DNA of 64,000 nucleotides from CAZQQU01 sp964595625 (GTDB lineage: Bacteria; Bacteroidota; Bacteroidia; Flavobacteriales; Flavobacteriaceae), in assembly GCA_964595625.1 (NCBI GenBank), contig CAZQQU010000008.1, forward strand, positions 1 to 64,000. The letters run 5' to 3'. Under the pieces are notes generated by a model, which did not search any database, was not told the DNA's origin, and saw only the letters and a program-made list of their open reading frames with translations. Positions 35,322-43,489 of the stretch are shown here, in pieces (the first letter of the stretch is position 1; every line of letters begins with the position of its first letter). The position numbers and the translations under genes were made by a program.

Positions 35322-36608
35322 ATGCTTTACCAAAGAAGCAGTGCTTTATTTGTAGAGGCACAAAAATATATACCCGGCGGTGTCAACTCTCCGGTTCGGG
35401 CTTTTAAAGGCGTTGGAGGCACTCCTCTTTTTATCAAAAAAGCGGAAGGAGCCTATTTGTATGACGAAGACAATAATCGGTATATTGATTATATCAATTC
35501 TTGGGGCCCGATGATTTTAGGGCATGCCTACCCTCCGGTAATAGAAGCCATTATTGCTAAAGCCAAACAGGGAACCTCTTTTGGTGCTCCAACAGAAATT
35601 GAAACTGAAATCGCACAACTTGCCGTTTCTATGGTTCCCTATATTGATAAAATACGGTTTGTAAATTCAGGAACAGAGGCTTGTATGAGTGCCGTACGAT
35701 TGGCACGCGGTTATACTCAAAAAGAAAAAATAATTAAATTTTCGGGGTGTTACCATGGTCATTCCGATGCCTTCTTAATTGCTGCAGGAAGCGGTTCATC
35801 GACCTTTGGGGTACCCAATAGTGCCGGAGTAACCCAAGGAGCTGCCCAAGATACCCTGTTGGCGGATTTTAATTCCTTAGAAAGTGTAGAGAGATTATTT
35901 ACTGATAATCTCAATCAAATTGCGGCTATCATCCTAGAACCCGTTCCTGGAAATATGGGGTGTATTCCTCCCAAACCCGGGTTTTTAGAAGGTATTCGAC
36001 AGCTTTGTGACAGGTATAATGCATTACTCATTTTTGATGAAGTAATGACCGGATTCCGGTTGGCTCCTGGGGGCGCCCAAGAATACTACAATATAAAAGC
36101 CGATATTGTTTGTTTTGGTAAAGTAATCGGCGGTGGATTACCGGTAGGGGCTTTTGCTGCCAATCATGAAATCATGAACCACTTAGCTCCTTTAGGACCC
36201 GTGTATCAAGCAGGTACCCTTTCGGGAAATCCCTTAGCTATGGCGGCGGGGCTTGAAATGCTCCGAGCCTTGAATAAAGACCGAGCGATTTACCAACGTT
36301 TGGAAGAGAAAACAGCTTATTTAGAGCAAGGAATCCACTCTGTTTTATCCAAAAACGAAATCGAATTTACCATTAATCGAGTGGGATCAATGATCTCCGT
36401 ATTTTTTGATAAACGAGAAGTATCCGATTTTAAAACAGCTACCTATGGAGATAATCCACAGTTTAGAGAATTTTTCCACAAACTTTTAAAAGGAGGCGTC
36501 TATATAGCACCCTCGTCCTACGAGACCTGGTTTATTACGGATGCGTTGACCTATCAAGATTTAGATTACACCCTATCGATAATTGATAAAGCTACTCAGC
36601 GAGCATAA
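35322..36608 (+). CDS. hemL: glutamate-1-semialdehyde 2,1-aminomutase
   Basis: 428 residues. HemL converts glutamate-1-semialdehyde into 5-aminolevulinate in tetrapyrrole synthesis. Class III aminotransferase motifs are clear: the N-terminal YIPGGVNSPVRAFKGVGG, GTEACMSAVRLARG, LIFDEVMTGFR, and the PLP Lys in CFGKVIGGGLPVGAF. A bidirectional terminator follows directly. Confidence 0.97.
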   Translation: MLYQRSSALFVEAQKYIPGGVNSPVRAFKGVGGTPLFIKKAEGAYLYDEDNNRYIDYINSWGPMILGHAYPPVIEAIIAKAKQGTSFGAPTEIETEIAQLAVSMVPYIDKIRFVNSGTEACMSAVRLARGYTQKEKIIKFSGCYHGHSDAFLIAAGSGSSTFGVPNSAGVTQGAAQDTLLADFNSLESVERLFTDNLNQIAAIILEPVPGNMGCIPPKPGFLEGIRQLCDRYNALLIFDEVMTGFRLAPGGAQEYYNIKADIVCFGKVIGGGLPVGAFAANHEIMNHLAPLGPVYQAGTLSGNPLAMAAGLEMLRALNKDRAIYQRLEEKTAYLEQGIHSVLSKNEIEFTINRVGSMISVFFDKREVSDFKTATYGDNPQFREFFHKLLKGGVYIAPSSYETWFITDALTYQDLDYTLSIIDKATQRA

Positions 36609-36613
36609 AAAAA

Positions 36614-36635
36614 GGGCAGTCTATATGGACAGCCC
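36614..36635. terminator. bidirectional terminator after hemL
   Basis: GGGC-A-GTC, loop, GAC-A-GCCC flanked by A7 and T5. It separates convergent hemL and the small Spy-like gene. Confidence 0.85.
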
Positions 36636-36656
36636 TTTTTACATTATTTAGTTTTA

Positions 36657-36953
36657 TTATTCTTTATATTGTTTATACTGATCTGCGGTTAATGCAGCTT
36701 TAAGTTCTTTTTCGAAAGTTTCATCTACGGCTTTTTTATCAGCCTCTGAAATAGAGGATTTGGCGTAAGCGGCTTCTTTCTTTACGAAAGCTCTAAAGAG
36801 CGTTCGTTGCTGATCTCCAGTTAATTCTAATTTTTCTGAAAGCTCTGCTACCTTAACTTTGGCGATTTCTTCTGGTTTTTGCTGAGCAAAAACACTACTA
36901 CTGCCTAATAACATTAAAAAGGTAACAGCTAATATTGAAACAAATTTTTTCAT
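36657..36953 (-). CDS. small periplasmic LTxxQ (Spy/CpxP-like) protein
   Basis: 98 residues with a signal peptide (cleavage near SSVFAQQ). The mature part is helical, with two LTxxQ motifs (LELTGDQQRTLF and ALTADQYKQY), the hallmark of Spy/CpxP periplasmic chaperones and stress regulators. The next gene upstream on the strand is a paralogue with the same motif pair. A chaperone or envelope-stress role is inference. Confidence 0.8.
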   Translation of the reverse strand: MKKFVSILAVTFLMLLGSSSVFAQQKPEEIAKVKVAELSEKLELTGDQQRTLFRAFVKKEAAYAKSSISEADKKAVDETFEKELKAALTADQYKQYKE

Positions 36954-37031
36954 TTTTAAAATTTTGATTTTTAATTTTCTAATTACTAATATAAATAATT
37001 CTAATTAAATAGTACCAATTATCAAGCCAAA

Positions 37032-37067
37032 AAAAAATGCCCTCCTAAAATTCAGAGAGCATTTTTT
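37032..37067 (-). terminator. terminator between the two Spy-like genes
   Basis: AAAAAATGC and GCATTTTTT arms with an extended inner stem. A-runs and T-runs on both sides give the minus strand a U-tract after the 37108-37512 gene, so the two paralogues may be separately transcribed. Confidence 0.75.
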
Positions 37068-37107
37068 AAAGATAACCACATTTTAATTTAAAAGACTAAT
37101 TCTAATT

Positions 37108-37512
37108 TTAGTTTTTCTTCTGATATTTTTGCTGCTTTTTAGCTTTCATGTTTTGCTTCTTAATTTTCTTCAATTCTTGCCAGCGAGCATACTGCTCGTC
37201 TGTAAGAATTTCTTTCATTTGTGCGTGATATTTATCTTTTTCTGCTTTAAAAGCCTCTTTTTTGTTTTTCATATCCGCTTTCTGGTCCGTGCGTTTGGCT
37301 TCGCGTTGTTTTGCTTTCTCTAAATGCAACTCCAACACTTGCTGCTTTTGACTTTCCGTAAGTTGTAATTTTTCAGCTAACTGCGAAACTTTTTTATGCA
37401 CTCTTTCCTCTTTAGTCATCGTAGAATGGGTAGCCGTCAACGCCGCATCACTTTGTTGGCTAAAGACACCAGTAAATGTCAAAACACATACTATCAACAA
37501 TAATTTTTTCAT
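37108..37512 (-). CDS. periplasmic LTxxQ (Spy/CpxP-like) protein, Lys-rich tail
   Basis: 134 residues: signal peptide (about 1-19, ending TGVFSQQ), then LQLTESQKQQVLELH and ILTDEQYARWQEL, the two LTxxQ motifs about 45 residues apart. The segment between them and the C-terminus (KKQNMKAKKQQKYQKKN) is strongly basic and helical. Most likely a soluble periplasmic chaperone-like protein, a paralogue of its neighbour. Confidence 0.82.
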   Translation of the reverse strand: MKKLLLIVCVLTFTGVFSQQSDAALTATHSTMTKEERVHKKVSQLAEKLQLTESQKQQVLELHLEKAKQREAKRTDQKADMKNKKEAFKAEKDKYHAQMKEILTDEQYARWQELKKIKKQNMKAKKQQKYQKKN

Positions 37513-37818
37513 TTCTTTCAGTTTATGTTATTATGTTCTTTTGACAAGATTTTTATAAGAAGGTTTAATTACTTTCTCATTTTTTTTAATAATAATTTTT
37601 TTAAACAAAAAAACCTTAACTCAGTTTGTATATGTAAGAATAGTGCTAAGCCCTACCAACAACACTTTTTGGGGTAAAAAAACATAAAACAAATCAGCAA
37701 TAAACTACCAAAAAAAGGAGAAATTGCCATCCGATTAAGAGGGCAATTTCTCCGCTGTTATCTATTTATAGAAACTTCCTGTAAACAGAGTCTCTAATAT
37801 TTTCCCGTAAGGGTACCC
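37513..37818. other. 306-bp spacer between the Spy-like gene and the M36 peptidase
   Basis: AT-rich, no coding frame supported. It holds the promoter region of the Spy-like gene and the terminator of the M36 peptidase gene (37710-37753). Confidence 0.7.
37710..37753 (-). terminator. M36 peptidase terminator
   Basis: Arms GGAGAAATTGCC and GGCAATTTCTCC (12 bp, 37717-37753), followed on the minus strand by TTTTTTT. It lies 65 bp after the peptidase stop. Confidence 0.88.
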
Positions 37819-40395
37819 TTATTTTATAATGATACGGGTGTTGTAAGTATAAGAATCTCCGGTTATTTGTAAAATATAAATACCCGTTTCTAAGTGTCCT
37901 AGATCTATTTGATTGACTCCGTTTAAATGTTGTGATTGCGAGATTACTTGTCTTCCATTAATATCGTAAAGCGTAATTTGACTGGTTCCCATATCGTAAC
38001 GAGAAACAATATGCACTAACCCATCGGTAGGATTAGGGAAAATCATAAATTGGTTTAGATCGTTGGTAGAGGTACCTAGAATACATTCTTCCGGTACTGT
38101 AAAATCTTCCACTTGGTCAAAACGATTGTGGGCACTACCTTGGCTGGCGTTTAATCCGAGCCCTCTTTTGGCAAATGCCCGCCAAATAATACAGTAGTTT
38201 TCGCCGTCATTGGCCAATTGGTCCGCCTCGATGATAGCATCCCGGCCATTGACAAAACCTGGAGAACAATTTTGAATTTTTAAACCATCGACTACCAATT
38301 GTAAGGCGATATTATTGCCTCCCGTTCCGAAATAGATATCGGGATCATAACCGTGTTTATCGATCAAATCCCAAGTTAAATCCCAAAGCATAGTTGCCCA
38401 AACAAACCCAATTCCATGAGGGCGACTTATATTTGAGTTATTCGTGTCTCCATAAGTATAAGGATTCACGGCCATATTGGTGTTGTAGGGTGCGGGACGA
38501 ATACCTTGTCCATCGATGGGTTGCCCTACCACATAGGTTCCTACTCCCCGGTTTTGATCTCGGGTATCCCCTTCCTTCATAGTGAGCATGAGGCCAAAAT
38601 AATCACTCCAACCTTCTCCCATTTGTTCGTCATTTTGTAAACAACTGACATTAAACCCTCCTCCGGTAAGTCGGTTAGAAATACCATGACCGTATTCGTG
38701 GATGATAATACCCGTGTCTAAAGAACTATCAAAAGCAAAAGGGCCTTCGTTAAGTAAAGTCGCGTTGATGTTATCCCCATTGCTTAAGGAAGCAATGATA
38801 GGATCCCCATCGGCTTGAGAAATCATAATGGTAGGAATAGTCACTAGATCACCGACTTCTCCAGCACCCATTAATATGGGTGGTCCTGCTTCATTGTTGA
38901 CAATTATAACCGCAACAGCGCCCATATTCTGAGCTGCCAAAGCTTTGAATCCAAATTCGCAACCACCCCGGTGAATCACGGCAATTTTACCATTGATTGC
39001 ACCTCCGTTAGTAATTGTCTCACAAGCATCATACGGATTGGATCCACTATCGGTAACCAATACCATATTGGCCGTTAAAGGTGAGGTCGGTACCGGTTCA
39101 CCAAAAGCTGCTTCTATACCCGAATACCCACCCGCTAAGGGGCCGTTGTTAATAGTTAGAAGTTCACTCATGCCGTTATTGTCCCACAAGTACATCTGCA
39201 TACGTGGATTGTTACCCTCTGGTGGAGTCGCAAAGTTGGCATTATTTGTACCTGAGCCGTCTTGAGCATCTGCATTGACATAATCATTGCCCAAACCTTG
39301 ACCACTGTAATTGGTTTGTTGAAAATTCCAATTGGGCTCATCAAAACCATATTGCACAAAAATATCATGGATGATGTTGTTCCAATAAAATAGATTGGTA
39401 ATGGACGCATTGACATGACCGATGGGTGGCTGATTAAAATTATAGGGAAAATCAAACTCCAAATCAGGACCACCTTCGGCCGAGTTACCCGAATTATTCC
39501 CGGCTAAGTCGGCACGCGCACGCACGTTGTTTCCTCGGGTTATGGTGTATTCGGGCCCTACAACACCATTGGTATCATGCCAACCAAAAGGAGAGGCTAT
39601 GGGATCACCAGGTTGACTTTCTAAAGAGTGGTTTCCGTGATTCGGACTTTCTATCGGAAGGGCATATACCCGATACACCGAACCATCGTTAGGAGTCCAT
39701 GTTAAAACACCTTGTAATTGTTCGCTGTCTAATGTCAAATTGGTGTACTGATAATGCTCTGTATCAAAGCGACAATCCGTCATCCAGTTATGGGTACTCA
39801 ACAAATCGCCTGTAAGGGCATCAATACGAACACTGTACCAAGCCTGAATATTTTTGGGATAAATGGATAAATCCCACGCCAATCGCAATTGACTAAAATC
39901 TTCATTCGGTTGAAAAACTAATTTTACAGGTATGTTTTCAAAAGAAATTTCTCCAGTATTAAACAAATACGAATACGTACTTTGCTGTTCTAACATTTGT
40001 AAATTAGTTGGAAGTGTAATTCCTAATTTCGCGCAAGCGGCCACTATGGCATCTGCCGGAGTAAGAGTAGGTGTAGTGGTGTTAATGCGTTGTTGTAAAG
40101 AGTTTATAAAATCTACTTTAGCCGTTTTGATTTCCCCCGCTTGATTGATACCTAAAACACTGAGTGCATTAAAAATCTCTATATTTTGGTAGCGTTGCTG
40201 TACAAAAACGGTATGAATATTCATACTTTGTGAAAATCCTTGAGAAGTTATCTGCAAGTCACTTACATCTGTTGCATTTAACTGATATTGCTGGTGGTTT
40301 TGGTCAAAAAACCGATCGATATGGGAGGTAAAATCTTGGGCGTACATCCCGGACAACAGAAAGAGTAAAAAAATGAATTGAATAAATTTTTTCAT
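37819..40395 (-). CDS. secreted M36 (fungalysin-type) metallopeptidase with T9SS tail
   Basis: 858 residues. A signal peptide (ends SGMYAQDF) precedes an FTP-type propeptide (about 20-200). The zinc site HEYGHG is at residues 566-571, with the third ligand in GEGWSDYFG (about 593). A PA (protease-associated) insert lies about residues 430-545 (VIHRGGCEFGFKALAAQNMG). The C-terminal 70 residues (FMIFPNPTDG to IIIK) are a type A sorting domain for the type IX secretion system. It is therefore an exported endopeptidase, probably for protein degradation outside the cell. It is a single gene with its own terminator. Confidence 0.93.
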   Translation of the reverse strand: MKKFIQFIFLLFLLSGMYAQDFTSHIDRFFDQNHQQYQLNATDVSDLQITSQGFSQSMNIHTVFVQQRYQNIEIFNALSVLGINQAGEIKTAKVDFINSLQQRINTTTPTLTPADAIVAACAKLGITLPTNLQMLEQQSTYSYLFNTGEISFENIPVKLVFQPNEDFSQLRLAWDLSIYPKNIQAWYSVRIDALTGDLLSTHNWMTDCRFDTEHYQYTNLTLDSEQLQGVLTWTPNDGSVYRVYALPIESPNHGNHSLESQPGDPIASPFGWHDTNGVVGPEYTITRGNNVRARADLAGNNSGNSAEGGPDLEFDFPYNFNQPPIGHVNASITNLFYWNNIIHDIFVQYGFDEPNWNFQQTNYSGQGLGNDYVNADAQDGSGTNNANFATPPEGNNPRMQMYLWDNNGMSELLTINNGPLAGGYSGIEAAFGEPVPTSPLTANMVLVTDSGSNPYDACETITNGGAINGKIAVIHRGGCEFGFKALAAQNMGAVAVIIVNNEAGPPILMGAGEVGDLVTIPTIMISQADGDPIIASLSNGDNINATLLNEGPFAFDSSLDTGIIIHEYGHGISNRLTGGGFNVSCLQNDEQMGEGWSDYFGLMLTMKEGDTRDQNRGVGTYVVGQPIDGQGIRPAPYNTNMAVNPYTYGDTNNSNISRPHGIGFVWATMLWDLTWDLIDKHGYDPDIYFGTGGNNIALQLVVDGLKIQNCSPGFVNGRDAIIEADQLANDGENYCIIWRAFAKRGLGLNASQGSAHNRFDQVEDFTVPEECILGTSTNDLNQFMIFPNPTDGLVHIVSRYDMGTSQITLYDINGRQVISQSQHLNGVNQIDLGHLETGIYILQITGDSYTYNTRIIIK

Positions 40396-40504
40396 AGTTT
40401 GTTAGTTTGGGGTTTTAATTAGTTGCTTTAATGATTAAATGACGGAGGACCAAGGTACTAAAAATTATGTTTTGATGAGGTCCTAAATTACGAAATGTAA
40501 TTTC

Positions 40505-40512
40505 TATCTTTG
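40505..40512 (+). promoter_or_regulatory. polA -7 box
   Basis: TATCTTTG matches TAnnTTTG and lies 26 bp before the polA ATG. A TTTG at 40471-40474 is 30 bp upstream, longer than the usual spacing, so the -33 element is unclear. Confidence 0.5.
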
Positions 40513-40538
40513 TAGAGAACACTAAAAAAAACACGAGA

Positions 40539-43412
40539 ATGGCGCAAAAAAGGCTGTTTTTACTCGATGCGTATGCCTTAATTTTCAGAGGATATTATGC
40601 ATTTATAAAAAATCCACGAATTAATTCCAAAGGCATGGACACTTCGGCTATATTGGGATTTATGAATTCTCTATTAGATGTCATTCGGCGTGAAAGACCT
40701 GAATATTTAGCGGTTTGTTTTGATAAAGAAGGAAGTGAAGTACGTAGCGAGATGTATGCCGATTATAAAGCCAATCGGGACGCTACTCCAGAAGCAATCA
40801 AGATAGCGGTTCCCTATATCCAAGCAATTTTAAAAGCCATGTATATTCCTGTGATTGAAATCCCGGGATTTGAAGCGGATGATATTATCGGCACCCTAGC
40901 CAAAAAAGCTGAAAAAGAAGGTTATCAAGTGTATATGGTTACTCCCGACAAAGATTTTGGCCAGCTGGTATCTGAAAATGTTTTTATGTATCGTCCTGCC
41001 CGTTTAGGGAATGGTGTCGAAATTTGGGGTATACCAGAGGTACAGGAGCGTTTTGGGGTAAAAGACCCAATTCAAGTAATTGATTATCTCGGGATGATGG
41101 GAGATGCATCAGACAACATACCCGGTTTACCGGGAGTAGGTGAAAAAACCGCTAAAAAATTTATTGAAGAATACGGTTCCTTAGAAAACCTGTTAGCACA
41201 TGCCGATCAAATCAAGGGGAAATTAGGTGAAAAAATCAGGGAACAGGCTGAATTGGGCTTACTTTCAAAAAAACTGGCTACCATCATCACCGATTGTGAG
41301 GTAGAATTTAACGAGTCAGACTTTGAACTCAGCATCCCCGATACCGAAAAAGTAATGCAAATCTTTGATGAGTTAGAATTTCGGCAAATCAAAGAACAAT
41401 TTATCCGACTTGTACAAACCAGTACTTCATTTGACGGAATTACACAAGAAGTGGGTACCGCTGAAAATACTTTACCCCCGGGTTCCATCCCGAGTCCTAG
41501 CACCCCCACTTCCAAAACCAATCGAAATGCCGGTGCGGGACAATTTTCACTCTTTGGGGACGAAAATCCCAGCGATATAGCCAAGGTGTTTTCTTCCCGT
41601 AAAACTCATGCTGATACCCCTCATTTTTACCAAACCGTTCAACCCGGCTTGGGTGTGGAGTTGTTTATATCATCACTGATGGCTCAATCCAGTGTGTGCT
41701 TTGATACGGAAACAACCAGCCTAGATCCCTTAGAGGCTACTCTAGTGGGTATAGCTTTTTCTTGGGAAAAAGGTCAAGGTTTTTATTTACCCATACCCGA
41801 AGATCCCAACCAAGCGCAAGAACTTGTTGAAAAATTGCGCCCTTTTTTCGAAAATGAATCCATTGAAAAAGTCGGTCAAAACTTAAAGTACGATATCAAA
41901 GTACTCTCCAAATACGGAATCCGGGTATTTGGTAAACTCTTTGACACGATGTTGGCTCATTACTTAATTAACCCCGATATGCGGCACAATATGGATGTAT
42001 TGGCTGAAACTTACCTCAATTATACACCCATTTCAATAACCGAATTATTGGGCAAAAAAGGGAAGGGACAACGCTCCATGCGGGAAATACCATTGGACCA
42101 ACAGACCGAATATGCGGTTGAAGATGCCGATATAACGTGGCAACTTAAATCACATTTTGAGGAAGAGCTGGCCGAGGCCAATACCCGAAACTTATTTGAC
42201 CAAATAGAAATCCCCTTACTTTCGGTACTGGCTTCCATGGAATTAGAAGGTATCCGTTTGGACGTACCCTTTTTAAATTCGCTTTCGCGAAAGCTGGACC
42301 AAGATATAGCTGTCCTAGAAAAAGAAATCTATCAAGAAGCCGGTGAAACCTTTAATATTGCTTCTCCCAAACAATTGGGCGACATTTTGTTTGACAAACT
42401 AAAAATCATTAAAAATCCCAAGAAAACCAAAACGGGTCAGTATTCAACGGCTGAAGACGTACTTTCTTATTTGTCCAAAGACCACAAAATTGTCCGAGAT
42501 GTATTGCAATACCGCGAACTTGCCAAACTAAAAAGCACTTACGTAGATGCTTTACCCCTACAGGTAAGTCCACATACAGGCCGTGTTCACACCGAATTCA
42601 TGCAAACCGTTGCTTCCACCGGACGTTTGAGCAGCAACAACCCCAACTTACAAAATATTCCGATCCGTACTGAGCGAGGGCGCCAAGTACGAAAAGCGTT
42701 TATACCTCGCGATGAAAATTATACCATACTTTCAGCCGACTATTCTCAAATAGAACTTCGAATTATCGCCGCCCTCAGTGGAGAACCCAATCTCATAGAA
42801 GCCTTTAAAAAAGGAGAGGATATTCACGCGTCCACCGCATCAAAAGTGTTTCAAGTACCTTTAGAAAAGGTGACACGAGAACAACGGAGTCACGCCAAAA
42901 CAGTTAATTTTGGTATTATTTATGGCGTATCTGCTTTTGGCTTGAGTAATCAAACTGATTTAAATAGAACCCAAGCTAAAGAACTTATTGATACCTACTA
43001 CTTAACCTATCCCAGGCTAAAAGCTTATATCTCGGAACAAATTGATTTTGCACGCGAAAACGGCTATGTACAGACTGTATCGGGGCGAAGAAGATATCTC
43101 AAAGATATTAATTCTCAAAATGCTGTAGTACGAGGCGGTGCCGAACGAAATGCGGTCAATGCCCCCATACAAGGAAGTGCCGCCGATATTATTAAAATGG
43201 CGATGATACAAATTCACCAAAAACTCATCCAAGGAAATTTTAAAACCAAAATGTTGTTACAAGTTCACGACGAATTGGTCTTTGATACCTACAAACCCGA
43301 ACTGGAAGAGGTTAAAGAATTGATTAAAACTGAAATGGAAAATGCTTTTCCGCTAGAGGTTCCCTTAGTAGTAGATATGGGGACCGGTGATAATTGGCTG
43401 GAAGCACATTAA
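40539..43412 (+). CDS. polA: DNA polymerase I
   Basis: 957 residues with all three domains. The 5'-3' exonuclease spans about 1-290 (LLDAYALIFRGYYAF, GFEADDIIGTLA). The 3'-5' proofreading domain is about 360-560, with active-looking motifs CFDTETTSLDP, NLKYDIKVL and YAVEDADITW. The polymerase domain has motif A (SADYSQIELRI), motif B (RSHAKTVNFGIIYGVSAFG) and motif C (LQVHDELVFD). It repairs DNA and replaces RNA primers. A low-complexity Pro/Ser linker (about 310-335) joins the first two domains. Confidence 0.98.
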   Translation: MAQKRLFLLDAYALIFRGYYAFIKNPRINSKGMDTSAILGFMNSLLDVIRRERPEYLAVCFDKEGSEVRSEMYADYKANRDATPEAIKIAVPYIQAILKAMYIPVIEIPGFEADDIIGTLAKKAEKEGYQVYMVTPDKDFGQLVSENVFMYRPARLGNGVEIWGIPEVQERFGVKDPIQVIDYLGMMGDASDNIPGLPGVGEKTAKKFIEEYGSLENLLAHADQIKGKLGEKIREQAELGLLSKKLATIITDCEVEFNESDFELSIPDTEKVMQIFDELEFRQIKEQFIRLVQTSTSFDGITQEVGTAENTLPPGSIPSPSTPTSKTNRNAGAGQFSLFGDENPSDIAKVFSSRKTHADTPHFYQTVQPGLGVELFISSLMAQSSVCFDTETTSLDPLEATLVGIAFSWEKGQGFYLPIPEDPNQAQELVEKLRPFFENESIEKVGQNLKYDIKVLSKYGIRVFGKLFDTMLAHYLINPDMRHNMDVLAETYLNYTPISITELLGKKGKGQRSMREIPLDQQTEYAVEDADITWQLKSHFEEELAEANTRNLFDQIEIPLLSVLASMELEGIRLDVPFLNSLSRKLDQDIAVLEKEIYQEAGETFNIASPKQLGDILFDKLKIIKNPKKTKTGQYSTAEDVLSYLSKDHKIVRDVLQYRELAKLKSTYVDALPLQVSPHTGRVHTEFMQTVASTGRLSSNNPNLQNIPIRTERGRQVRKAFIPRDENYTILSADYSQIELRIIAALSGEPNLIEAFKKGEDIHASTASKVFQVPLEKVTREQRSHAKTVNFGIIYGVSAFGLSNQTDLNRTQAKELIDTYYLTYPRLKAYISEQIDFARENGYVQTVSGRRRYLKDINSQNAVVRGGAERNAVNAPIQGSAADIIKMAMIQIHQKLIQGNFKTKMLLQVHDELVFDTYKPELEEVKELIKTEMENAFPLEVPLVVDMGTGDNWLEAH

Positions 43413-43489
43413 AAGAAAGCTGTTCATTTTGTAACAATTTAATCAAACTTTCGACTTACCCATCGAGAAGTTTAATCTATTTTATATAT

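Noticed and set aside
43394..43489. Longer start of the S9 peptidase overlapping polA
   Set aside because: The ATG at 43490 gives a proper signal peptide; the upstream 32 codons overlap polA and look non-coding in this frame.
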